A DNA stretch of 64,000 nucleotides from Rivularia sp. PCC 7116 (GTDB taxonomy: Bacteria > Cyanobacteriota > Cyanobacteriia > Cyanobacteriales > Nostocaceae). A program made the translations under genes and the position numbers. Shown here piece by piece: positions 26,507-36,089 of this stretch (position 1 is its first letter; each line of letters starts with the position of its first letter). The notes beneath the pieces are model-generated. The model saw nothing but the letters and a program-made list of their open reading frames with translations, was not told the origin of the DNA and did no database searches. Location: NCBI RefSeq assembly GCF_000316665.1, contig NC_019678.1:1054001-1118000 (forward strand), in the 5' to 3' direction.

Positions 26507-27046
26507 TTAATTATTAAATCTATTTACAATATTTGATTGATTTGAATTCATTACCTGTCGTTGTAATATAATATCTGGCTGTCCTATATTTGTTTGAAAA
26601 GCAGCTTCACCCCTAGTTAAACCTACAGCTATTACTAGCAATAAGCATCCTAAAAAAGTTAACCCCAGGATAAACAAGGCGAAAATCTCACCAGCTGAAA
26701 GGGGGCGATCGGTAGGATCGAGGTAAGCGGATCTAGATGTATAACGGTTACGATTTACCGGACGATTTAAGTCGGAGGGTGGTTGAATAACTCCAAACCG
26801 AGAATAACCGATTTTAAGGTCGTAAGTTAAACGTTTTTGGGGATTGCTCAGTGTTGCATATGCTTCATTAAGTTTTTGGAATTTCACGGTAGCAAGTCCA
26901 GTGGGTAAATCTGTAGTATCGGGATGATAGCATTTGCTAAGTTCTCGATAAGCACGGCGGATTTCGATTGCTGAAGCTGCTGGATGCAGACCTAACAAGG
27001 AATAGTAGGTCGAAGTGCGGCTTAGTTTTGTCCCATCTTGGTTCAC
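26507..27046 (-). CDS. J-domain membrane protein
   Basis: The N-terminal ~70 of 179 residues form a J domain (TYYSLLGLHPAASAIEIRRA, HPD in ELSKCYHPDTTDLPTG, and KLNEAYATLSNPQKRLTYDL), the part that stimulates ATP hydrolysis by a DnaK. A linker follows, then one TM helix (EIFALFILGLTFLGCLLLVI) and a ~35-residue Asn-rich tail. Translation starts at GTG 27046. It sits immediately downstream of the dnaJ and dnaK genes, so it probably recruits the DnaK at a membrane; that partnership is inferred from position. Confidence 0.88.
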   Translation of the reverse strand: MNQDGTKLSRTSTYYSLLGLHPAASAIEIRRAYRELSKCYHPDTTDLPTGLATVKFQKLNEAYATLSNPQKRLTYDLKIGYSRFGVIQPPSDLNRPVNRNRYTSRSAYLDPTDRPLSAGEIFALFILGLTFLGCLLLVIAVGLTRGEAAFQTNIGQPDIILQRQVMNSNQSNIVNRFNN

Positions 27047-27273
27047 GGCTGTGTTCGTTACCTTGCAAACAGTTTTTCCTAATATTTTAAAACTATCTTT
27101 TTATCGCAAGGTATGGAAATCTTAAATCCATAAATATTTGTAAATTCAATTGGATACTCTACGAAGGTTAAAATAACGCTACAGAGCTATTTTATTGGCA
27201 TAAAATCAATCTATAGAGGGATTTATCAATCAAAAATTCAAGATTAATTAAGGTTAGCTTTTAATTTATTTAA

Positions 27274-28269
27274 TTATCTCAGCAAATCTTTACGAGGTTT
27301 AAAAGTTTCAATCTCTCGCAATTTTTCGTAAAGTTGGCGTTCTTCAGAACTAATATTCTTTGGACTGGGAGTAATGATTTGAATTTCTACGAGTTGATTT
27401 CCCCGCTTTCCTTTTTCGTTGGGATACCCTTTACCTTCTAAACGCAATCTTTGACCGGATCTAACTCCTGGAGGAATTGTCATTTTGACTAATCCATCTA
27501 GGGTTGGTGCTTCTACTTGCCCTCCTAAAACTGCTTCGCAGGGAGTAATCGGTACTTGGCAGTAAATATCGTTACCGTCAAGTTTAAATATATGATGGGT
27601 TTGTACGGTAATTTTTAAGTATAAATCGCCGCCACCAATACCTTGATTGCGTAAGCGAATTGTTTGTCCCGTTACCATTCCTGGAGGCATATTAACTTCT
27701 AAGGAGCGCCCATCTTCAAGACGAATTCTTTCTAAGCCACCTTGATAGGCTTTCTCTAAGGGTAAAGTTAATCTTGCTTCTATATCCCGACGAGTTTGGC
27801 GGGCATTTGGGCTATAGGAAACTTTTGTTCTGGGAGTGCGAAACGGGTCGGTGTTTGGAGTATTGGCAGAAGCAGTAGAAGATTTATTGCCTTTATTTTT
27901 GACACCAAATACTTGGTCGATAAAGGTATCAAAGTTATCGTATTTACCGGGGTTTACATCACTAGAAGTACGACCACCGTTGCCTTGATTCCAGGCTTTA
28001 CGGGGGGAAGATTTAGAACCAGCAAAGCCATTTTGTTTCCAAAAAACGCTAAATTGGTCGTACTGAGCGCGTTTTCCGGGGTCGCTTAAAATTTCGTAAG
28101 CTTCATTTACATCTTTAAATTTTTCCTCTGCGGCTTTATTACCGGGATTTAAATCTGGATGGTATTGACGTGCTAATCGGCGATAACTTTTTTTAATTTC
28201 ATCGTTTGGGGCATCTTTAGATACTCCTAAAATCTCGTAGTAATCGCGAAAATTCTGCAAGTTTTGCAT
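27274..28269 (-). CDS. dnaJ: DnaJ-type chaperone without zinc finger (CbpA-like)
   Basis: A type B J-protein of 331 residues: J domain (residues ~7-70, HPD in [19 protein letters not shown]), a Ser/Asn/Gly-rich linker (about 78-155), and DnaJ C-terminal substrate-binding domains ([20 protein letters not shown], then [19 protein letters not shown]). The CxxCxGxG zinc repeats of classical DnaJ are absent. It lies next to dnaK on the same strand (419 bp apart), an arrangement recalling the cyanobacterial dnaK3-dnaJ pair. Confidence 0.93.
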   Translation of the reverse strand: MQNLQNFRDYYEILGVSKDAPNDEIKKSYRRLARQYHPDLNPGNKAAEEKFKDVNEAYEILSDPGKRAQYDQFSVFWKQNGFAGSKSSPRKAWNQGNGGRTSSDVNPGKYDNFDTFIDQVFGVKNKGNKSSTASANTPNTDPFRTPRTKVSYSPNARQTRRDIEARLTLPLEKAYQGGLERIRLEDGRSLEVNMPPGMVTGQTIRLRNQGIGGGDLYLKITVQTHHIFKLDGNDIYCQVPITPCEAVLGGQVEAPTLDGLVKMTIPPGVRSGQRLRLEGKGYPNEKGKRGNQLVEIQIITPSPKNISSEERQLYEKLREIETFKPRKDLLR

Positions 28270-28688
28270 AGTGAGTTGTTTAACTTTCGATTTGTAAGTA
28301 GGAGTAGGTAATGAATAATAGGTAATTCGGAGTTAGTAATATCAATAAATGATTTTTATTTTATTTTATTTTTAGTTTTCCTCATATATAGTAAGTTGTT
28401 CGGGCAGGAGTTCGACTCGGATATTTTGCATCAAAGGGATGAAAGAATAAGATTTTCTTTGTAGTTGATGCTTTCTGCTTAATAATTTTACTCAGTCAAA
28501 AAGATGAAATGTGCTTTTTAAAGGCTGAGAAGAAAGCGTTTGTATGCTTAGTTTTTACTCTTTGTGTTTACTATTACTTATCTTAAAAGCCGGATTATTT
28601 CATAAGTATATTGTTAAATAACTAGGAGCGGGGTTAACCGCCCGTATATTCACTTAGTTTGACTCACAAAAAGCTGCTTTAAGCGACT
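28270..28688. other. Intergenic region between dnaK and dnaJ
   Basis: No gene. A small palindrome GCGG/CCGC with GGTTAA between (around 28628-28641) and a weak hairpin just after the dnaK stop (AAAG..GC/GC..CTTT, around 28668-28693, followed on the minus strand by TTTTT) may mark partial termination. Confidence 0.4.
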
Positions 28689-30962
28689 TTAGAGCCAATC
28701 ATCATCTTCGTCATCCCAGTTATCTTGGTAGCTGGGTTTAGATGGTTTACGGGAGGAATAACCTTTGTCTCTGGCATCGTAGGAAGAAGGATAGCTGTTG
28801 TCTCTTCCGTAGCTCCTGTCGTTATCTCTTCCGTAACCTCGATCGGATTCTCCACCGTAACCTCGATCGGATTCGCCACCGTAACCTCTATCTGGTTCTC
28901 TTCCATAACCCCGATCTGGTTCTCTGCCGTAACCTCGTCTATCGGCATCCCTACCGTAAGCTCCTCTGTCATAGTCTTTGCCGTAGCCCCGGTCATAATC
29001 TCTATCGCCGTAACCACGGTCGTAGTCTCTACCGTAGCCTTTATCGGAACCTTTACCAATACCTCTATCGTAGAAATCGTCATCATCTTTATCGCCGATA
29101 AAGATGTCGCGGATGGTACCGAATAAATCATCTTCTTCGTCGTCGGCATAGTACTGGCGTACTTCTTTATTTAAATCGGATAAGGCATCTTGCAAATCGG
29201 CGTAAGCTTGGTCAATACCTCTATCGTCATCTTGCTTCAAACTATCGCGTAAATCTCGGCAAATATTATCAATTCGCTGACGACGATTGCGAGCAAACTG
29301 CATTCCGAAATCTAGGGCGACTTCTCGAAGTTGTCTTTCTGCCTGTAAAATTAATGCTTCGGAGCGGGTGCGTTTTTCGACTTTTTCTTTGCGCTGTCTG
29401 TCAACGTCGGCAAATTTTTCTGCATCCTTAATTGCTTTCTGAATATCGGCTTCACTTAAATTAGAAGCACCTTGAACTGTAATACTTTGTTCTCTGCCGG
29501 TGGTTCTATCTAAAGCAGTTACCTGTAATATGCCGTTAGCATCAATATCAAAAGATACTTGTATTTGCGGAATTCCCCGAGGTGCGGGAGGTATTCCATA
29601 TAGTTTAAATCTTCCCAGAGATTTGTTATCGGCAGCCATTTCCCGCTCGCCTTGGGCTACGTGTACTTCTACAGTGTTTTGATTGTTTTCGGAGGTGGAG
29701 AAAATATCGGAACGGCGAACTGGGATTGTAGTGTTGCGAGGAATCAACTTTTTCATGACTCCGCCAATAGTTTCTAAACCAATTGATAAAGGAGTTACGT
29801 CAAGCAGCAATACATCTTTTAATTCGCCACCAAGAATACCAGCTTGTACGGCAGCACCAACGGCTACAACTTCATCGGGGTTCACATTTTGGTTGGGCTG
29901 CAAACCAATCATTGCTTCTACCAATTTTTCAACAATTGGCATTCTGGTTGAACCACCCACGAGTACAACTTCTTCAATATCTCGGGGAGTCATCCCGGCA
30001 TCACGCAGCGCTCTTTTAACGGGAACTCGCAATCTACCCAACAAATCGTCGCACATCGCTTCAAACTGCGAACGAGTCAAACGAGTTTCTAAATGTTTTG
30101 GTCCATCTTGGTCGGCAGTAATAAAAGGTAAATTAATATCGGTAACGCTAACCGCCGAAAGTTCGATTTTTGCCTTTTCCGCAGCTTCCATTAAACGTTG
30201 TAAAGCTTGTCTATCCTTTCTTAAATCGACACCTTCATCTTCCAAAAACTTTTCGGCTAACCAATCAACAATCCTTTTATCAAAATCGTTTCCACCTAAT
30301 TGAGTATCGCCACTGGTTGCTTTAACTTCAAATACACTGTCGCCAACTTCCAATATAGATACATCAAAAGTTCCACCACCCAAGTCAAATACCAAAATAA
30401 CTTCGCTCTGGGCTTTCTCCAAGCCGTAAGCTAAAGCAGCAGCAGTTGGTTCGTTAAGAATTCTCAATACTTCTAAACCCGCGATTCTACCCGCATCTCT
30501 GGTAGCTTGTCGCTGAGCATCATTAAAATAAGCGGGAACGGTAATTACTGCCCCAGTAACAGGTTCGCCTAAATACTTACTGGCATCATCGGCTAATTTT
30601 CTCAAAATCATCGCCGAAACTTCTTCCGGTGCAAAGTTCTTCTTTACACGGGGACATACAATATTGATATCACCAAGTTCGCTTTTACGCACCGTATAAG
30701 GAACCCGCTTCGATTCCGGAGTTAATTCCGAATATTTGCGCCCCATAAACCGCTTGATAGCAAAAAAGGTATTTTGAGGATTGAGGACAGTTTGTCTTCT
30801 TGCCATCTGCCCAACAACCTTTTCGCCGTCTTTACTAAAGCCAACAACCGATGGAGTGGTTCGCATTCCTTCCGCATTGGCAATAACCACCGGCTTGCCA
30901 CCTTCCATAACGGCGACTACAGAGTTTGTTGTACCCAAGTCGATGCCTACTACCTTGCCCAT
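28689..30962 (-). CDS. dnaK: Hsp70 chaperone DnaK with long Gly/Tyr/Arg-rich tail
   Basis: An ATP-dependent Hsp70. Residues 1-~380 form the nucleotide-binding domain ([35 protein letters not shown]-type phosphate loop, [16 protein letters not shown]). Residues ~390-505 form the substrate-binding beta domain ([20 protein letters not shown]), followed by a helical lid to ~620. The last ~130 residues, beyond the usual Hsp70 length, are low complexity: repeated [15 protein letters not shown] units ending in an acidic DDEDDDWL. The length (757) and the adjacent dnaJ fit the cyanobacterial DnaK3 class, reported as membrane-associated; the class assignment is inference. There is no CIRCE operator upstream. 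Confidence 0.95.
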   Translation of the reverse strand: MGKVVGIDLGTTNSVVAVMEGGKPVVIANAEGMRTTPSVVGFSKDGEKVVGQMARRQTVLNPQNTFFAIKRFMGRKYSELTPESKRVPYTVRKSELGDINIVCPRVKKNFAPEEVSAMILRKLADDASKYLGEPVTGAVITVPAYFNDAQRQATRDAGRIAGLEVLRILNEPTAAALAYGLEKAQSEVILVFDLGGGTFDVSILEVGDSVFEVKATSGDTQLGGNDFDKRIVDWLAEKFLEDEGVDLRKDRQALQRLMEAAEKAKIELSAVSVTDINLPFITADQDGPKHLETRLTRSQFEAMCDDLLGRLRVPVKRALRDAGMTPRDIEEVVLVGGSTRMPIVEKLVEAMIGLQPNQNVNPDEVVAVGAAVQAGILGGELKDVLLLDVTPLSIGLETIGGVMKKLIPRNTTIPVRRSDIFSTSENNQNTVEVHVAQGEREMAADNKSLGRFKLYGIPPAPRGIPQIQVSFDIDANGILQVTALDRTTGREQSITVQGASNLSEADIQKAIKDAEKFADVDRQRKEKVEKRTRSEALILQAERQLREVALDFGMQFARNRRQRIDNICRDLRDSLKQDDDRGIDQAYADLQDALSDLNKEVRQYYADDEEDDLFGTIRDIFIGDKDDDDFYDRGIGKGSDKGYGRDYDRGYGDRDYDRGYGKDYDRGAYGRDADRRGYGREPDRGYGREPDRGYGGESDRGYGGESDRGYGRDNDRSYGRDNSYPSSYDARDKGYSSRKPSKPSYQDNWDDEDDDWL

Positions 30963-31233
30963 GCCCTACGCTTCTCCTAGTATGTCTTATAAATATATGT
31001 TTAGAAGTAATGCTTGATTTATTGTATCTTGCAGTTGAGAAATACATTGTCAACTAAGTTATCAATAATCAACTCTCAAGTTTGAAATAATTGAATTAAT
31101 CCATCAAAGTCGCCATTAACAGTTAAAATCCATTTTTGCCTTTGGTGGGTAATAAATTTACTTGAAAAAACAAATCGTTTTTCACTGCTTATCTGAGTTT
31201 TATCCTTTATCCTTCATAGTTCCTAGTTAATCC

Positions 31234-32088
31234 GTGGATTTAAAAAAACAACTCGAAACCCATCTTATCCAGATAGCACGAGAACGCGATGCTTATTTAG
31301 CAACAGCAGGACATTTCTTTGTTCAAGAATACATTCGTGCTGATTTTTCACAATGGGGAAGTGTGGAAATCCACACCTTTGAAGTTGGTAGTAAAGTCTG
31401 TGAAAATCTCATCTTGAATTTACCTTCAGATTTTAAAACTGGAAAGGACAATTTATCACCAATTTTAATTGCGGCTCATTATGATGGGGTTCCGGGAACT
31501 CCAGCAGCCGATGATAATGCTAGTGGTGTGGCAGTTTTATTAGAATTAGCCAGAATTTTTGCCACGCAGCCAACTAAGTATCCTATACGACTAGTGGCTT
31601 TTGATATGGAAGAGGCTGGTTTATTGGGGAGTAAGGATTATGTAAATGAGTTGGTAAAGAAGAAGCAGAAGCTGCGGTTGATGATGTCTTTGGAAATGTT
31701 AGGGTACTGCGATCGCAATCCGGGAACGCAAGAATATCCGGCTCCGGTGTTGAAGTCGTTTTATCCCGATACTGGGGATTTTATTGCTTTGATTGGTAAT
31801 TTGAAGACGCTGCCGGATTTATTTCGGCTTCGCAATAGTTTTCGGAAATCGGGGACAAAAAGTGAATTTTTACCAGTTCCCAATAATGGAAAGATGGTGG
31901 CTGATACTAGAAGAAGCGACCATTCACCGTTTTGGGATGCTGGATATCGAGCAATGATGGTAACTGATACTTCATTTATGCGGAATCCTCATTATCACAA
32001 GCCTAGTGACAAAATTGAAACTTTGGATTTGGATTTTTTGACTGGGGTTTGTCGGGGGTTGGAAGCGGGGATTAGGAAGTTGATGTAG
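31234..32088 (+). CDS. M28-family zinc aminopeptidase
   Basis: The 284-residue protein has the di-zinc ligands of M28 peptidases: His in LIAAHYDGVPGTP, the bridging Asp in ADDNASGVAVLLELARI, the catalytic Glu/Glu pair in AFDMEEAGLLGSKDYV, and a C-terminal His in NPHYHKPSD. There is no signal peptide, so it is probably cytoplasmic. Translation starts at GTG 31234. It is divergent from dnaK across a ~270-bp gap. The substrate is unknown; M28 members remove N-terminal residues or act on modified glutamine. Confidence 0.85.
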   Translation: MDLKKQLETHLIQIARERDAYLATAGHFFVQEYIRADFSQWGSVEIHTFEVGSKVCENLILNLPSDFKTGKDNLSPILIAAHYDGVPGTPAADDNASGVAVLLELARIFATQPTKYPIRLVAFDMEEAGLLGSKDYVNELVKKKQKLRLMMSLEMLGYCDRNPGTQEYPAPVLKSFYPDTGDFIALIGNLKTLPDLFRLRNSFRKSGTKSEFLPVPNNGKMVADTRRSDHSPFWDAGYRAMMVTDTSFMRNPHYHKPSDKIETLDLDFLTGVCRGLEAGIRKLM

Positions 32089-32301
32089 ACAGATGCTTAG
32101 TACCGCTTATCGAGAAGGAATATGTCAGAAAAATAATGACCGGTCAAACTTAATGCTTTTGAGTACTAGCGCTTCGTCCTATTAGTTGTACTAGTTTATA
32201 TTTAAACTGTATGCTATTTAAATCAAGGGTTTTAACAATATATAAACTCCTGATAATTGATGGGGTAAAGCATTAGAAAATTTCAAAAACTCTTAAGAAT
32301 A

Positions 32302-33963
32302 ATGACTGACTTTAATTTCCTGAAAGCATATCTCAACTTTGTTAATGAAACTCCAGAAGAAATTATTTTTCATCGCTTTGAAAATAAGAAAATAAATACA
32401 TATACTTGGGGTCATCTTCACGAAGAAGTTTGTAAAATAGCAGCTTATATCGAAAGCCTAAAACTTCCTCAAAAATCGAACATCGGGATTTTTTCTTCTA
32501 ACCATCCCGAATGGATTATAACCGACCTTGCGATTATGTTAGCTGGACATGTTTCAGTTCCAATATATCCATTAATAGGGAAAGCTGCTTTACGAGATAT
32601 ATTAGCTGATGCAGAACTAAAACTATTATTTTTGGGTACAACATTGCATGAAAATATCATCGATAAATTTGCTCAAAATTTACCTGTAGTACATTTTAGT
32701 CATTATCAAGGTGGAATAGGAACTTCTTTTCACGACATTTTGAAAGCCGATTTAAGCTTTAGTGCTTCTTACCATCCACAACCAAACGACCTTTTAACCA
32801 TCATTTACACATCAGGAACAACGAACAAATCAAAAGGCGTAATGCATAGTTTGGCAAGTATGTCAGGCTTAGGAAAAGATTTATTAAATGGACCAGTTAG
32901 TCCAACCAAAAAAGATAGACTATTTGCTTACGGAACTTTTGCTCATATCTCTGAAAGAATTGGTATCGAACTTTCATGCTTTTATACAGGTTGTAGTGTA
33001 TATTTTGCTGAATCGCGAGAAACAATCTTAGCTGATTTAGTGCAGACGAAACCAACAATTCTCTTTGGTAATCCGATGTTTTGGCAAAGGCTAAAAGCAG
33101 GTATTTTAAGCAAATGTCCCCAAAATATTATCAATGAAAAACTCAAAAATGAAGGCGAATCTTTTCAGAAGAGCTTACGTCAATTACTTGGCTTAGATTG
33201 TGCTAGACATGTATATGTCGGTGCTAGTGCTATTGAACCAAAAATTTTGCAGTGGTTCCATGATTATTTAGGATTATCAATTAAACAGGTGTATGGTTCG
33301 ACAGAAGGCTTAGGTATTTGCTCTATAAATTATGCAGCTTCTACAGATTTCGGCTGTGTTGGCGAGCCTTTATCGGGGATAGATATTAGTATTGGTGAAA
33401 ATGATGAAATACTTTATAAAAGTCCATCTCTAACAATTGGTTATTACCAAAATCCTCAAGCAACATCAGAAATATTTACTGCCGATGGTTTTTTTAAGTC
33501 AGGTGATAGTGGCTACATTAAAAATGGTCAGTTATTTATAAAAGGTCGCATCCAGGAAAACTTCAAAACAGCACGTTCTAATATGGTTTTCCCAAACCGG
33601 ATTGAGTGTATGCTAACTGCCAATGGATTATTAGAAAATGTTTGTGTTTTGGGTGAGGGACGTATGCAACCATTTGCAGTCGCTACTTTAGCAACTAATT
33701 GGCAGGATAAGTTTGGTAATCTAGAATTAGTTGAAGAATTGAAAGATTGTGTTGCACAAGTTAATTCACAATTGCAGGAGCGCGAGCATATTGATAGACT
33801 TTTTGTTACTGATTTTGAATGGAATCAGGATAATGGTTTCTTGACTTCGACAATGAAAATTGCTCGTCGCAATATTGCCAAATATTTTCAAAAAGTTGAA
33901 GTTAGCGAACAATTGCAAATTGAATGGAAGCAAAAACATCAAATCTTTCCTGTAGCTACTTAA
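32302..33963 (+). CDS. AMP-dependent acyl-CoA synthetase/ligase-like enzyme
   Basis: An ANL-superfamily enzyme of 553 residues that would activate a carboxylate as an acyl-adenylate. Motifs: P-loop-like A3 (LLTIIYTSGTTNKSKGVMHS), the aromatic A5 region (KQVYGSTEGLGICSINYA), the A7/A8 hinge region (FFKSGDSGYIKNGQLFIKGR) and a C-terminal Lys in STMKIARRNIAKYF. The GRIQEN segment after the hinge resembles long-chain fatty-acyl ligases (AMP-forming). The substrate is unknown. It is followed by a decayed hybrid-kinase tail, so no operon is implied. Confidence 0.88.
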   Translation: MTDFNFLKAYLNFVNETPEEIIFHRFENKKINTYTWGHLHEEVCKIAAYIESLKLPQKSNIGIFSSNHPEWIITDLAIMLAGHVSVPIYPLIGKAALRDILADAELKLLFLGTTLHENIIDKFAQNLPVVHFSHYQGGIGTSFHDILKADLSFSASYHPQPNDLLTIIYTSGTTNKSKGVMHSLASMSGLGKDLLNGPVSPTKKDRLFAYGTFAHISERIGIELSCFYTGCSVYFAESRETILADLVQTKPTILFGNPMFWQRLKAGILSKCPQNIINEKLKNEGESFQKSLRQLLGLDCARHVYVGASAIEPKILQWFHDYLGLSIKQVYGSTEGLGICSINYAASTDFGCVGEPLSGIDISIGENDEILYKSPSLTIGYYQNPQATSEIFTADGFFKSGDSGYIKNGQLFIKGRIQENFKTARSNMVFPNRIECMLTANGLLENVCVLGEGRMQPFAVATLATNWQDKFGNLELVEELKDCVAQVNSQLQEREHIDRLFVTDFEWNQDNGFLTSTMKIARRNIAKYFQKVEVSEQLQIEWKQKHQIFPVAT

Positions 33964-34037
33964 TTTTGATAAAATATAGCTCTTTTATAAATAGGAAGTT
34001 TATTCAAACTTACGTACTTAGATAGGTTAAACAATAA

Positions 34038-34478
34038 TTGAATCTGCTCCCTATTTATGCAAATTCTATAACCAAAACTTCGGTTAATGCAGATAAAAAA
34101 TTAATTATGTCTCTAGGATGCGATGATTTTATTAGCAAGCTATTCCAGGAAAATATTTTGCTGGAAAAAATTGCTTATCATTTAGGGGTTAAATATATTT
34201 ACAGCAACGAACACCAGGATTTAGCATCACAATAGTGTCATCATCGATTTACTTCAGAATCGTTAAAAATCATGTCTGCCCAATGGCGATCGCAACTTTT
34301 TCAAGCTGCTAGTATTTGAAATAGAAAATTTGTACTATAACTGCTTATGGAAATACCTGAAGGTAATAATAGCCTCATCAAACAGTATCTAATAAATTTA
34401 ACTGAGAAATTTGATTTTGCTAAAAGAATTGATTTAATCAAATTATCTGAAGTCGTAAATTTTAGCAGCCAAAATTAA
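34038..34478 (+). pseudogene. Tail of a hybrid histidine kinase, receiver end plus C-terminal domain
   Basis: One frame reads as the end of a receiver domain (LIMSLGCDDFISKLFQENIL, then LEKIAYHLGVKYIY) and continues, after TAG at 34233, into the C-terminal domain usual for Nostocales hybrid kinases (MSAQWRSQLFQAAS, LLMEIPEGNNSLIKQYLINL, TEKFDFAKRIDLIKL). Three in-frame stops (34233 TAG, 34317 TGA, 34338 TAA) break it before the natural TAA at 34476. The otherwise invariant Lys-Pro of the receiver is Lys-Leu. The sensor and kinase parts are absent. It is a degraded remnant, and no frameshift is needed to read it. Confidence 0.8.
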
Positions 34479-34567
34479 ATGATTATGGAAGTAACCTTCC
34501 CCTCTCCCCAAAGCATCGGATGGGGTTTCTCGTATCCAACAAAGCCATCGCAATGTGTTAAGGTATT

Positions 34568-34600
34568 AACCCGGTTTTTTAACAAAATCGGGTTTGTTTA
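34568..34600 (+). terminator. Rho-independent terminator after the kinase remnant
   Basis: AACCCGGTTTT (34568-34578) pairs with AAAATCGGGTT (34584-34594; one G-T wobble), loop TTAAC, followed by TGTTTA. It probably served the ancestral kinase gene. Confidence 0.7.
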
Positions 34601-35102
34601 TGTTGCAGCCTCAAAAATTTAAGCTTTTGCTAAGCTGCTATGCATATAACTTATATCTGAATTTGGTATTGCTTAATGTCTACAGCCCCTGCCCCTTATT
34701 GCTTTCGCACAACACCTTATCGCTTATTCTTGCTGCTTGAGTCTAAGAAGAATCTGGACAAACCAACCTCACTTTTACCCGAATCCTTAACTTTATATTA
34801 ATTTCTTCCTGCCTTTTCGTTAAATATTTCCATAAATATTCTCTTGTAAAATCAATAATTGGCGGTGATTTAGTATATAGACATCTACCAACAGTAGCAA
34901 TTATAATGAATCTTCAGATGGAATTAGAAAATATTTTGATGTAGTTTTCTGGTTCGACAAATACTACTTACATCAACAAGCGAGTGAAAGCTTAGGCTTT
35001 ACGGTGTAATAATTGTGTTTCAATTAATGTTTCCTGTTTCTTAACTTAGCTAGTAGGTTCGTACATAAAAGACCAAATTTGTTTAATGTCAACAATATAA
35101 AT
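34601..35102. other. Intergenic region before the response regulator
   Basis: No gene is seen in ~500 bp. An earlier stretch (34499-34530) carries a CCCCTCTCCCC-type repeat fragment. Confidence 0.4.
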
Positions 35103-35687
35103 ATGACGACAATATTACAAACATTAGGTTGCAAAGGCAATATTCTTGTAGTTGATGACGAACCAGATAATTTAGAAGTTTTATCTATTATTCTTGAATC
35201 GGAAGGTTATCAAGTTAGACAAGCGATAAATGCTAATATCGCCCTTAAAACTATCAAGCTTAAATTACCGGAATTGATTTTGCTAGACATCAAAATGCCA
35301 GAAATTGATGGATATCAATTATGTCAGAAACTAAAATCAAACTCGGAGACTAAAGATATTCCAGTTATATTTTTAAGCGGTTTGGCGAGAGATATTGATA
35401 AATGTAAAGGATTTGAAGTTGGTGCTGTAGATTTTATTATTAAGCCCTTTCACTTACAAGAAACTTTAGCTAGAGTTAAACATCAGTTAACTATTCGCAA
35501 ATTGGAGCTTGAATTACAGCAAAGAAATCACGAACTTAGTCAGCAAAACAATCGCTTAGAAACTGAAGTCTATATTCGTCAGCAGGCAGAAAACGAATTA
35601 GAAAGCTGCAAACTTTTATTGGAAGCTAAAAATCGCCAGATTCAGACTATATTTGATAATTGTCATAGTTTGCAAGCGCATTCTTAA
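35103..35687 (+). CDS. Response regulator with C-terminal coiled coil
   Basis: A 194-residue protein. The receiver domain (about residues 10-128) is complete: acidic pocket in ILVVDDEPDNLEVL, phospho-acceptor Asp in LILLDIKMPEIDGYQLCQKL, the conserved Ser/Thr in VIFLSGLAR and Lys-Pro in DFIIKPF. A coiled-coil segment follows (residues ~130-185, Gln/Glu/Leu-rich) with no output domain. In related proteins such a coiled coil leads into PAS or histidine-kinase domains, so this may be a truncated hybrid or a stand-alone regulator. ATG 35103 is preferred over a TTG eight codons upstream; no clear ribosome site is seen for either. Confidence 0.85.
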   Translation: MTTILQTLGCKGNILVVDDEPDNLEVLSIILESEGYQVRQAINANIALKTIKLKLPELILLDIKMPEIDGYQLCQKLKSNSETKDIPVIFLSGLARDIDKCKGFEVGAVDFIIKPFHLQETLARVKHQLTIRKLELELQQRNHELSQQNNRLETEVYIRQQAENELESCKLLLEAKNRQIQTIFDNCHSLQAHS

Positions 35688-36089
35688 AGCATTACCAATT
35701 TAAGATTGCTCTATATAAGTAAGTCAGCATAAATGAACCGAATCATGTAACAGAATGTTAATTGCGTTGCCAGTGATTTTACATTACTTTACATAGTTCG
35801 ATTTATTTGCACCTATCCACCTATGTAACAGAATATAACAGAATTCAAAAATCATAGAACCGTTACAATTAGCCGCTGCTTAGGTAGCGGTTATACTTAT
35901 AAATTAGCGCAGACTTTCTGGTAGCGAACGAATTAAATATTAATTGAGCGGTCTAGATTAAATTCTACAACCAGAGGAATTTGAGCGATGTATCTGCTGT
36001 ATTAAAAGTTAAACTTTTTACTTCAAAAAAATAGTTTGTGTAACAATAACGATATCTTTCTAACACAGGCTTCAAGGAGTAAAAGAACT
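35688..36089. other. Intergenic region with direct repeats
   Basis: No gene. ATGTAACAGAAT occurs twice (near 35746 and 35823), and a small CCGCT/AGCGG hairpin lies at about 35873-35890. AAGGAG just upstream of 36090 marks the next start. Confidence 0.4.

Noticed and set aside
28679-29149. Thr/Glu/Ile-rich frame on the minus strand and Val/Ser-rich frames on the plus strand over the dnaK tail
   Set aside because: They are shadow frames created by the repetitive DRGYG-coding DNA.
30963-31233. A CIRCE heat-shock operator upstream of dnaK
   Set aside because: No TTAGCACTC-N9-GAGTGCTAA-type inverted repeat is present in the gap.
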